Assembly: GCA_023053545.1 (NCBI GenBank)
Contig: JAKZAN010000007.1
Span: forward strand, 1,984,001 to 2,048,000
Length of the DNA stretch: 64,000 nucleotides
Reading direction: 5' to 3'
DNA from: Lepidurus packardi
Taxonomy: Eukaryota > Arthropoda > Branchiopoda > Notostraca > Triopsidae
Part shown: in pieces, positions 24,964 to 34,891 of the stretch
How the letters are laid out: each line of letters starts with the position of its first letter
Numbering within the stretch: position 1 is the stretch's first letter
Notes under the pieces: generated by a model
The model's input: only the letters and a program-made list of their open reading frames with translations
Told to the model about the DNA's origin: nothing
Database searches by the model: none
Made by a program: the position numbers and the translations under genes

Positions 24964-25242
24964 AATTTGTAGAGTAACCAAACGAATACAGTCTTTGTTC
25001 ATTAAAGCCTGGCAGTTTGCGTGAGTCATCCAGCTTAGCCGTTGGATTTTGTTTAGGGACGGGATCCTTTTAGGGCACACGACGGTTAGATCGTGCTCCA
25101 CCCATGAATGCCAATTAAAGGAACTAGGAAGCTCGCCCGGCAAACTTTGCAATGCGACTTGAGTCGAACTCAAATTTTTTGAAAAACCGGACTTTCTATT
25201 CTTTTTAATATAAGCAGCCATACCGTATTTTACAAGATACAT
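24958..25242 (-). CDS. possible small protein of unknown function
   Basis: A 94-codon open frame whose stop overlaps the OXA1L stop codon on the other strand. It begins MYLVKYGMAAYIKKNRKSGF and contains LPSSFNWHSWVEHDL. I know no family that matches. A TATA-like run lies about 30 bases upstream (25269-25278). It could be a real short gene or an open frame in the OXA1L 3'UTR. No intron or signal peptide is visible. Confidence 0.3.
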   Translation of the reverse strand: MYLVKYGMAAYIKKNRKSGFSKNLSSTQVALQSLPGELPSSFNWHSWVEHDLTVVCPKRIPSLNKIQRLSWMTHANCQALMNKDCIRLVTLQIL

Positions 25243-25268
25243 TAGACAAGTGTTGCTTTATCGCTTCG

Positions 25269-25278
25269 ATATATATAA
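25269..25278 (-). promoter_or_regulatory. TATA-like element on the minus strand
   Basis: A TATATATA run on the minus strand lies 27-36 bases before the ATG of the small open frame at 25242. The element is AT-rich and could be incidental. Confidence 0.25.
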
Positions 25279-25478
25279 ATCAAATAAACACATGCAATAA
25301 ATGCATAAACGAAAAAGTGCAAGCCTGCTTTGAATTGGGGAAGAAAAGAAAAATCGGATTGTTTTTCTTCGTCTTTTCCGGGAACGTGTTTGTCATGGGA
25401 AAGAAGAGAAATAAAAACAAATAAAAAATAACTAGTCAGCTGCCCAAATTTGATTTAAAATCGCCGCTTTTGAACAAT

Positions 25479-25709
25479 ATGGCAGGACGCCAGCCAATAG
25501 AACGAAAACCTATCTCTTTTTGGAAAGGTAATCCAATGAAACTTCTTCTGGAGCCTGAAACCGTTGAAGATCTTAGGTATAAAAGAGAGGTTCGAATTCC
25601 CGCTAACTCAAATTCAGCCCTACGTTTGCTGCAGTGCACCGTCCGCAAACTCCCCCTCGCGTTTTACCCTTGCGAAATTTTTTGGGTGTATTTACCCTGC
25701 CACGTTTGA
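25479..25709 (+). CDS. possible small protein of unknown function
   Basis: A 76-codon open frame begins MAGRQPIERKPISFWKGNPM. Good donor-like and acceptor-like sequences (AAAG|GTAATC near 25526 and CTTAG near 25575) inside it suggest it may be spliced. The family is not recognised. It may be a real short gene or a chance frame upstream of stathmin. Confidence 0.22.
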   Translation: MAGRQPIERKPISFWKGNPMKLLLEPETVEDLRYKREVRIPANSNSALRLLQCTVRKLPLAFYPCEIFWVYLPCHV

Positions 25710-25712
25710 CCT

Positions 25713-26130
25713 TCAATAAAAGCGTCTTTCAAGCAAATTTGCAGTGAACTAAACGTCTCGTTTATTTCCAAACGTTTACGCCAATATCTCGCATTCGGTA
25801 ACTATCATTCAATTTGTAAATTACAAACATGACCGCTGCACATTCTGCAAGTTTGCGTGATTACCCTTTATGATTTGATTTTAATCGCCTTTGCCGTGTG
25901 GTTTTGTCTCGTGCATTATTGCCTTTGCATGCCACGGAACAATTTTTTTTAAGGTCAAACTCGGCGATATTCGTTGTTTGCAGTTGTGCGTCTAGGCTTA
26001 ACTGTCTTAGACTGTTTATTTTAGATATAAAAGCATTGATACTCTGAAAGTCTTCCCTATGCCTTTTACTAATGAGTGTTTTTCTTTGTCTTTGACGCAG
26101 TTCTGGTAGCCTATTTCGTTCGAAGCAACC
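25713..26130. other. gap upstream of stathmin
   Basis: A 105-codon open frame on the minus strand (25861-26178) starts MATICQLTLTFVLL but overlaps the candidate stathmin first exon and resembles no family I know. The region probably contains the distal stathmin promoter. Confidence 0.4.
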
Positions 26131-29100
26131 ATGTCTCAGCAAAACGAACGTAAGTGTCAACTGACAAATCGTAGCCATTTATATGTGGGTTCCTCGCACT
26201 TCTATCGCTGACACTTTCGGTGTCTTTGCCTAATGCGATTATTATGGAGTAGATCCCCCTTAGCAGCAGCATCATTAGAGAGGTTATTGGTATTACCTGT
26301 ATTCTCCCTGTTTGATCACCACCCTACTTTCGATTAGCGTTCTCCCATACGTTATCATTTGTACACCCCTTGGTGCTATAGGGACGATCTATATTTCTGT
26401 TCTTCCAAGCTCTCCATTTGAGTCCCAGACTTGGAGGCGAGACGTTGCTATTGATCTTGCCCACCCTCAGGAATGAAATTCGTGCTATAAAAGCCTGCTG
26501 GAGACAGGCTAACACAAGGGCTCCCTGCACGATCCGACGATCTAAAAGAGGGGTGGAAAAGCTGAGCAGGAGCAAAATACAGCAGTGAGCAGCTCCTGCT
26601 CTGTCGCCATAGGGTGAATCAGTCGTAGCGAACGTCGACCACGGCACCTCTGGCAGTTCACCCCTCGATTCGCGGTTGGGCTGCAAGCGAGCAGGTCATG
26701 TTATGTTAGTTGAGATCGTGAGTTGGTATTAGTGGCAAATAGGTTCTGTTACCCAGTGCTTGTCACGTTTACACGTAGCTCTCTAGTCCATACTCAGTCA
26801 TGTTGCTTACGTTGGTCAGAAATTCCGTACTCCAATGCTTCTGCCATTCTTGCCGAGCCAGGCCGGGTAAATTCTTAAATTTCTTAAATTCCGTTACATC
26901 TTACGAATTATAGAAAATGACGCTTTCACCGTCATTATCTATAATGAGAAAGAGTCTTTGACTTTAAAACTTTCCGCGAAATCTTTAGCTGGCTGGAAGA
27001 GCGGACAAGCCCCTTATTCAGCAGTTCCCCAAATTGCTATTCATCCTGTGCGTCAAAAGCCTATTGTTTACACGAGTAAGTCCAAAATTTTATTGCATTG
27101 TCGTTTTTTGTGCAACCCAGGGCCAATACGTCCATGGAATCCCACTTTGTCCGACGCCTGGGTTTTCCTTAGTTTGTCCTGCGGAGGTGGGGATAATTTC
27201 CGTTTTTTCTCCCGTTTGCTCCGTTTTTTTTGGCAAATTGGCATGGTATTGATTTGGGGGGCTCGGTGCTGCTGTGCTTACTGCAGTACTGACTCATCGT
27301 CTCGCCCCCTGAATTTCGCAACGCAAATATTGTGATTCGTTTAAGAATTGAAGTCGCGCCAAGATATTGAACAAAGATTGGGATAATTTTTTAGACCCTT
27401 GCCCAGACTTGGGTAAATTTGTGCCGTCTTGGTGGTTTTCGCTTGCAAAAACACGTACCTTGGAAGGAAGCGTAGGCGAGAGCAAGCTCTATTGATTTCG
27501 GCTGCTGTGCCATCGAGTGTGTTCGTTTTCGCCGCTCCGCCAATTTTTTTTTTGTCTTACTTTTTGTCTAAGTGTAGGTTACTGTAATTCCAGAATAAGC
27601 CAGAGTAAAACCGAAGCTACAGTTTTGAAGCTCCCGTCTAATATATTTTTTTAATATGGCGGGACAGGAAATTTAATTTGATTTAAATCGAATAGTCAGA
27701 CGTTGAATGAATTCTCCACTTCCCCCCACATTTTTATAGGAAAGTATAAAAAATGTATATTTGAAGACCAGGCGCGATCGTTATCGACTCGCGATTTAAA
27801 TGGCGCAGAATAGTCGGATAGTCTGCCTACCTCTTGCTTTTACCCGTCATCCCGTCTGCGATTTCGACCTGGGGGAAAGGGGCGGGGCCTGCCAGGAGTC
27901 ATGGGCGGTTACGATTTTTTCTTGTTCGCGATGGGGTAGACTTTCGGTTGTCCTGACAACCCGCATTGCAGCTATTCATGGGTATTGCACAGAAGAATTC
28001 TTGCTGCAGCAAAAGCAGCCACCGTCTACCCAGCTGCTTAAGAGCAGGTTGTATCTGTCAGTCGGCAGCAGAACGACCTTACATCAGGACAGAAACCGGA
28101 AGGGTTCGCATAGAGCAGGGATCGGAAGTGAAGCAGTTCCCAGGCAGAGCTAAAGCTAAAAACGCGCCTTATTTTATAAACCGAAGGACCAAGTGCAGTT
28201 GGTTACTGTTTGACTGTCAAGTGCTGTCTTAATCAAATATCCGTCTACTTTTTACTTCCGTGATGAGTGCCAACGTTGAGTGTAAGTTCATTAAGCACTA
28301 GTCAAAAGCTTGTTTTGGTACATTCGGATGTTGGGTGGGGTTTATCTTGTACTTGAGTTCAGTTAATGCTTATTTCTCCTTTTTGGGGAGGGAAGTGTTA
28401 AGGAATAAGGGCATTGGATTTAGACATTTAAATAATTATTTGTATTTATTTTGTCTTCCGCAGCCACTGAAATCCGCTGTGAAGAGAAGGCCAAAGGTGG
28501 ACTTCGCTATGAAGTTATTTTAGCTGAGCCCACTACAGGCGTGTCCCCTCGTCGCCCCTCCTCGCCGCCTACGACACGCCCAGTCTCTGGGGAAGATATT
28601 GACAAGAAACTTAAAGCTGCCGAGGAACGGAGGCTGGTCAGTTAAACTTTATTATGATTACTTTTACCTGCAGTCAGCGTCGTACTGATTGAGTCCCTGG
28701 TACAGAACATGGAAGCTAGCAAGCACGCAACCTTGGCTGAAAAGATGTCTCGTATGGAGGAAGCTATTCGCAAGCGAGAGGAATTGAACGAAGCTTTTGT
28801 CAAGCAAGCTAAAGATACTCTGGAACAGAAGATGGAAGAAATGAAAGAAAACCGTGAAGCTTATTTGAATGGACTCAAGGGCAAGCTCAAGGAGCATGTA
28901 AGTCTCGAGTTCACTTCCTTGCATTCATTCAGTTTCTCTACCAATCCAAAAACGTTCTCAATTGTAACGTTGGGCCATTTGGCCAATTTAGTCCGTTTGA
29001 TTTTGTTTTGGCTTTCACTTGTGTTGCTTGGTTGTCGTATTGAGTTTGGCGCACCCTTTTGATGCGTTGTTTTGTTTCCGTTTTGCTTGAAATTGTCAGA

Positions 29101-29716
29101 TGGATCATGTTGAGGAAGTTCGCGCTTCTAGCGAATCCCAGACTACGGAACTACGAGAGCAGTTGGAAGAACGTTTGCGATCTGCTGATGCAAAACGCGA
29201 TGACCAAATTCGAGCACTTCAAGAACGCTTGCGCACCCATGTAAAATTTTTAGTTCGCACTTATTATGTTTTTAAGTTTTGGTGTTGATGTGTCTTGATT
29301 GTGGAACCTTTATTTTTATTTGTTGTCTCTCTTTGCATGAAAAACAAAAGGAGGAGCGTGTCAAGTCTGTTCGTCAAACCAACGAAGAAAAACTCCGTCA
29401 ACTTGAAGAAGTCATTGCGTCTAAGCTGCAGCACGCTGTGGAGCTAAAGGGAGAGAAAGAGCAAGAAATGCTCAGTAGGCTCAAGGAACATGTAAGAAAT
29501 ATTTGGCAGTTTTGTAGGAAGTGGAGGTTAACATTCGTTACCCTTTAAAATAGCTTGGTCCAAGTTTGACATGGACTGCACTCTAATCATATGGTTTTTT
29601 CTTGTGTTGAATAGGAACGTCGCATTGAACTGGCTCGCTTGAACAAGCAGCGTTTGGTAGAAAGTGGAACACATAGCGGCGATACTTCGCCCACGGAAAC
29701 GGCTTCTTCCGGCTAA
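26131..29716 (+). CDS. stai: stathmin, tubulin-binding protein with alternative first exons
   Basis: Stathmins bind tubulin dimers through a long helix and promote microtubule turnover. The common part starts at about 28464 (TEIRCEEKAKGGLRYEVILA, the stathmin N-terminal region with SPRRPSSPP phospho-sites) and continues EDIDKKLKAAEERRL. Exon 28694-28897 encodes SLVQNMEASKHATLAEKMSR onward. Three more phase-0 exons follow: 29100-29240, 29351-29491 (both 141 nt) and 29615-29716. Two candidate 19-base first exons give MSQQNE (26131-26149) or MSANVE (28263-28281), each with a GTAAG donor in phase 1. The span given uses the distal one. The stop is at 29714. A signal AATAAA at 30351 would give a 3'UTR of about 650 bases. 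Confidence 0.9.
26150..28262 (+). other. probable first intron of stathmin (distal isoform)
   Basis: If the distal first exon is used, this stretch is intronic and also holds the proximal promoter. It contains an inverted repeat at 26564-26601 and several unconvincing open frames (for example 26324-26686 minus, 27800-28153 plus). No transposon protein was recognised. Confidence 0.45.
26564..26601. repeat. perfect 10-bp inverted repeat with 18-base loop
   Basis: GAGCAGGAGC at 26564-26573 and GCTCCTGCTC at 26592-26601 are exact reverse complements. It could form a hairpin in the stathmin transcript or mark an old element. Confidence 0.6.
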
Positions 29717-31430
29717 AAGTTTGTCGAGTAGCCACTTCCAATCCTTTGGCAAACCTTATAATGCATAGTATACCACCATCCCCCTTACCCACCACTCGTG
29801 ATTTGATACCTTTTTTTCTGTTAGGATTGGCAAAGAAAAATTATTGTAAACTGTAGAACTTAAGAGGAAAAAAAACGAAGGCATAATGAGCTCTTGGAGA
29901 AATGTCCTTGCACTTGATTGCAACTATTTCATCTCCCTTTTGTCATGGGCGTGGTATACTTAACCAATCTATCTAATCCAGTTTTCCCCATTTTGCGTTA
30001 AGTGTCTTTACCTTATGTTCTGATCACACACTCCTTACTTCGGTCTGTCCCGCTGTTCTCATTTGTAGCTATAAGTAAAGGGTTGATTAAGTGCTCAGTC
30101 AGAGTTTCACATTCCTTTTTCTCCCAAAACATTGTATAATAATCCTGATTTGCTCTGCCTATGCTTTGTTCGGGGCTTTCAGTCACGTGATGTTCGCTTG
30201 TGCCTTCTGCTTTACCCAGGCTTGCAACTTAATTGTCCCCATTTAAGGTTAAGACTGCACATTTTCATCAGTATTAGCCTTAGTTTGGTACTTGTATGTT
30301 TCATTATAGGAACAGTTTCCAAGGGAGAAATTTAATAATTTGCCTCGCTAAATAAAACTTTTGGTTCATTCCTAAACTCGCCTAGCGTTTCTACCTTTAA
30401 TTGCAATGTATTTTTGTGATTATCAATCAAAGTAGTCGACGTTGCCAGTATATTTAACTCAGTGTACTTCGATTCTCATGTGCTAGACCTTCGAACCTGA
30501 TTACGGAGTGTACTACATATTGCCGCAGCGATTGTTCAACGTTATCGATCTTTTATCATAATTGTAATGCTGGGTACTTCAGGAATGAGGAAACGTGGTT
30601 CAAAATTCCATGGGGTTTGGATTGCCATACTGATGAAAGCAAACTATGGGGAATAGTTCGAGGTCAATTACGAACAAGCCTTGCAAAAAGTTTGTAAGTC
30701 TTGGCGGAGGGCTCCGATCAACACTTGGGTCTGATACGTGTCATCGTTGCTTACCTTCAAGTCTAGTGCAGTAATACTTGAGACTTTTGAACTTCTAGAG
30801 AACGAACGTACTTTCTGGCTAAACACGGGTGTTTCAAAGCGAATACTATTTTAGAGCCCTGTCATCTGATTTGCAACTTCCGTGACGCTTTTCCTCGCGA
30901 ATACGTGTTTGTTCCTGTTGACGTCGCATTCCGTGGAGATTTTGCGTTGCTTTTTTCGTACAACCACGTAGCTACTTCCAGAGCTTGCCCGTAGTTTTAA
31001 GTAATACTAGTTTACACGCCAACGCCCGTTGAAGTACACTTCTCACGGTAAAAAATCTTAAATACGTAATGGTACTTCATTGTCAGTTTGCAATCCGTTC
31101 ATGTACTAAGCTATATTTTTACTTAATGAGTGCACTTTCATAATTTCCCTTGGGAAATCCTTTCATGAGACGTGTTTTTGTTCAATCCTGTTATCAAGAT
31201 TTTGGGCTAAGGACGTTTCAGTTTTTAAGAACATGTATGTAGCCGTGAACATATACCGCTAGTGCGGAAACGAGTTATTATACTATAGTACAGAAATCTT
31301 CAGAGATTCAGATATTTACCTAGAAATTTGAGTTCCGTTTCGTGTTGTTGACCTCGTGGGTAAAGCAATTTACACACTTTAATTTAATTATTTGTTTTTC
31401 TCGAAAGTCTCCTAAGAAAGAGGCAAACAA
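29717..31430. other. stathmin 3'UTR and intergenic region before the phosphatases
   Basis: The left part is probably the long 3'UTR of stathmin, ending near the AATAAA at 30351-30356. From there to 31430 I see no coding frame, RNA gene or repeat. Confidence 0.5.
30351..30356 (+). other. poly(A) signal, stathmin
   Basis: AATAAA about 635 bases after the stathmin stop codon. Earlier signals are weaker variants. Confidence 0.5.
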
Positions 31431-33613
31431 ATGTTTCGTCTTGGATTATTTTGTGCCCTGGCAGTCGTACTGGCTTGGGGCAGTTCACCATCCAACGTCA
31501 ACTTTCCAGGTATTGTGCAACGAATACAAAATCTATTACAAATTATCTAAAGTAAAAATTTTTTTATTTTAGGCATAGATTTGAGACATAAGATCCAGAC
31601 CCCTTATCGAGCGGCGGCCAACTACAGTAAAGAAGGTAATTTTACATTCCCCATTATAGCTTTGTCCTTGTAGTCTATTTTGGAAAAAACTTCATATAGA
31701 TAGCTCGTATTGGTTGACCCTTGGACAGAATCTTTTAAAATCCGAGTTAGTCAAACGGCCCATTGTAAATAAAGCCAAAAATGTAATTTTCTTCCTTGGT
31801 GATGGCTTGTCAATTGCTACGATTACAGCTTCGCGTATTTACCAGGGACAAAAAATGGGCCGACCTGGTGAAGAGAACATGCTAAGCTTTGAACGATTTC
31901 CGTACTCTGCCCTTTCCAAGGTATTTGTAACCCTTTTTGTGAATTTTTCGAAAGTTCTTTTTTTTTTTTTTATTTAATATCCATTGACCCCGTACTTTTA
32001 ACTTCCAAGACATATTGCGTGGATGCACAAGTTGCGGACTCGGCTTGTTCTGCCACAGCATTGGTTTCGGGTGTAAAAAATAATATTGGGACTATTGGAG
32101 TCGACAAGAACGTTCAGCTAAATGACTGCGCAGCTATGAACAAGCCCGAACATAGGATCACGTCTGTCTGGAAATGGGCTCAGGTGAAAACATTGCCTGC
32201 TTTACGGAGCATTCGTGAGCCTTCTATACGGCGGGTAATCCAACTTTTAATGTAGGATGCTGGGAAAGCAACCGGGTTCGTAACAACAACTCGAGTGACC
32301 GGTGCCACTCCTGCGAGTACCTACGCTCACACGGCCAATCGAGCTTGGGAGAGTGATGCTGATGTTATTGGAAGTGGGCAAAATCCCAACGTTTGCGCTG
32401 ATATCGCGGAACAGCTAATTTATGGAGAAACGGGCAAAAACTTGAAAGTAGGCTCAGTATCTACTGTATTTCTCAATGAATATGGTGGTTTAAGGATGGG
32501 AAATTAAGATAAAGTTTTTTTTTCTTATAGGTCGCGATGGGTGGTGGAAGAAGACATTTCTTTCCATCTTCGCAGAAGGACATCGAAACTGGGACAAGCG
32601 GCGCTAGAGAAGACGGCGTAAACTTGGTGCAAGAATGGTTAGATGATCATATATCCGCCAGTGCCTTTTATGTCACCGATCGTGAACAACTTTTGAACAT
32701 CGATCCAAGCGAAACAGACTACTTACTAGGTACATTTTTGCATTGTTTTACTGTGTACGTTGAACATTTAACGTTCTAGGACTCTTTTCGAGTAGTGATA
32801 TGGAATACTTTGTTGATTCTGCTAACGCTAGTAATCCAACTTTGGAAGAAATGACCATTGCAGCCATAGAAATCCTGCAAAAGAGTTGCGAAGGTTTCGT
32901 GCTTATGGTAGAAGGTACAAAGAAACAGCAACAAAAAATTTCCTTTTACTAATCATTTTATTTTAGGCGGCAGAATTGACCATGCGCATCATGATGGTAC
33001 GGCTAAAGTCGCGCTCGAGGAAACGCTCCAGTTTGACAAAGCTATTCAAGCAGCTCTTAGTATGACAAATCCTGAAGAAACTTTGATCGTAGTAACGGCT
33101 GATCATAGTCACACTATGACCATCAATGGATACCCCGATAGAGGTAATTCCATTCTTGGTCGGGCTCAGTTGTCCGACGTGGACGCCTTACCTTATACGA
33201 CCTTATCGTACGCCAACGGTCCCGGGTATGTTCCCACGCCTCCGAAAGGAAGACCCGATCTTACCAAAGTTAACACAGGTAAATTCCTCTAACTTCGTCA
33301 CAGCGATATATACTAAGTTTGCGGTATTTCTTGTTACACTGTATAGCTAGCAGGAATTTCAAGCAGCCAGCCACCGTCCCATTGACCTCGGAGACGCACG
33401 GTGGTGACGATGTGGGTATTTTTGCTTATGGTCCGCAAGCTCATCTCTTCCAAGGTGTATATGAGCAAAACTATATCGCTCACGTAAGCAATCTTCCAAG
33501 TCTTCTAATCGTTGTGCTAGATCATGTAAATTGTTTGTTATTAAATCATACTAACTTAGGTCATGGCGTATGCTGCGTGCATTGGGCCGGGTTTACATTA
33601 CTGCGATATTTAA
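31431..33613 (+). CDS. secreted alkaline phosphatase, tandem copy 1
   Basis: Alkaline phosphatases are zinc/magnesium enzymes that hydrolyse phosphate esters. Copy 1 starts with a signal peptide ([19 protein letters not shown]) and has about ten short introns. Landmarks: [15 protein letters not shown] (first Asp ligand), [12 protein letters not shown] (nucleophile Ser), [18 protein letters not shown] (phosphate-binding Arg), [13 protein letters not shown] (Asp/His zinc ligands), TADHSHT and ETHGGDDVG (last His ligand). The residue equivalent to mammalian His153 is Gly here. The protein ends GLHYCDI with no hydrophobic C-terminal stretch, so no GPI signal is visible; it should be soluble and secreted. 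Exon structure and sequence closely match the next gene, so the pair arose by tandem duplication. AATAAA lies at 33696-33701. Confidence 0.93.
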
Positions 33614-34891
33614 TTTGATAAACAAAAAGTTAGTGTTTGGAAACCTGAAATGTCTTGCACGGGTAAATTGGAGTAAATTATCTTTCCAATTAGCAAATAA
33701 AATAAGCCTATTGTCCATTATATATTTCCTTGGTTTAAAAAAGTAATGTTGTCGGATCTCTATTGTGCACCCAGGTTTTGTAATCGGTGGCCATAGTAAG
33801 ATATTTTCCCATAATGTCTATTACACATGTCGACTTCTAAATTGGAAGATAGTGCCTTCATTCTTTGCACACTAAGCCCATGATAGTGTGATCAACAGAA
33901 TACCGGAACAACACGTACTACCCCAGGCAACAGACATGCTGCGGGCACGGCTAAGGTTTGAATTGTACTACAAGATGGACATTGGGCATCGTTGGTCCTC
34001 CCTTTTCCAATGTAAGCTTTAAGTCATCTGTTACGACGAGTTTAAAGTACATCCCGGCATCTTTAATGTATCATTTATCAGCTAACTCCCGGACAAAGAA
34101 CAAATTTCGGATAACCTCTATCCTTGACCGACTGATCTGATATGGTTTTTGAAACAAGGTTTAAGTCGAAGCTTGATTACTTTTCCTCGCAAGTTGACCC
34201 AATCTATCTTTTTCTCCCTTGACACTCGTTTCACTTGTTAACTGACTTAAGGTCTTAGCAGGTTTCAGAGTTTCTTAGAGCTTTCTAAGTTTGACTTTCA
34301 CCAAACATCGTATGCCATAGACAGCAATTAAGCAGGATTAAGGTTCCTAAATCGAATACTAGTTTGATACCCAAGGCCACTTGACTGTCTGATTGAACCA
34401 GACTCAATTGACTTATCCAAGTTCAATTTAATTTCCATTTTTTTTCTTTTCTGACATTTGATATGTTAAGCTTTCCCAAATTAGACGTATTAATAAAGTA
34501 AAAACGTAACTCGATAACATTTGTGCACTAAATTTCAACTCTTGGATAATTCGAACGTTTTCTTCCTCACTCAAATTCGACTTGTCGAGGTTTTACCTTT
34601 TTTTCTTTGTCTAGTCTTCAAGTCATTTCATATCTGCTTTTTTTAAAAAAAAGAAACTACGTACTTCCTTTAAAATAAAAATACCTTTTACATTAGCATA
34701 AAATAAACTTTGTTCGATTTTTATCATTTTCTCTTCCGCTTCTGTGTACCTAATGTCACGGATAAGCCATGAAGTGAAGCTTTATCTAATCATCTTATTA
34801 CGGACGTAACACAGTATAAAAGAATGGGGTCCATTAGTATTTGTCAGTTAGGTCATAGACAGACTCGAGGAACGAATCGAGGTCCAAAGCA
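33614..34891. other. spacer between the tandem phosphatase genes
   Basis: AT-rich and without a conserved coding frame. No third phosphatase copy or clear remnant was seen. The right end holds the copy 2 core promoter (34815-34849). Confidence 0.5.
34815..34849 (+). promoter_or_regulatory. core promoter of phosphatase copy 2 (TATA plus initiator)
   Basis: TATAAAA at 34815-34821 and an initiator TCAGTT at 34844-34849 are spaced about 30 bases apart, as in arthropod core promoters. The start codon follows 43 bases further down. Copy 1 has no equally clear TATA box. Confidence 0.7.

Noticed and set aside
26324..26686. 120-codon minus-strand open frame in the stathmin intron
   Set aside because: Considered as a transposon protein or small gene, but no motif of any transposase, reverse transcriptase or other family is visible.
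33614..34800. Possible third phosphatase copy between the tandem pair
   Set aside because: No phosphatase motif (DSACSAT, DHSHT, GGDDV) could be found in any frame.
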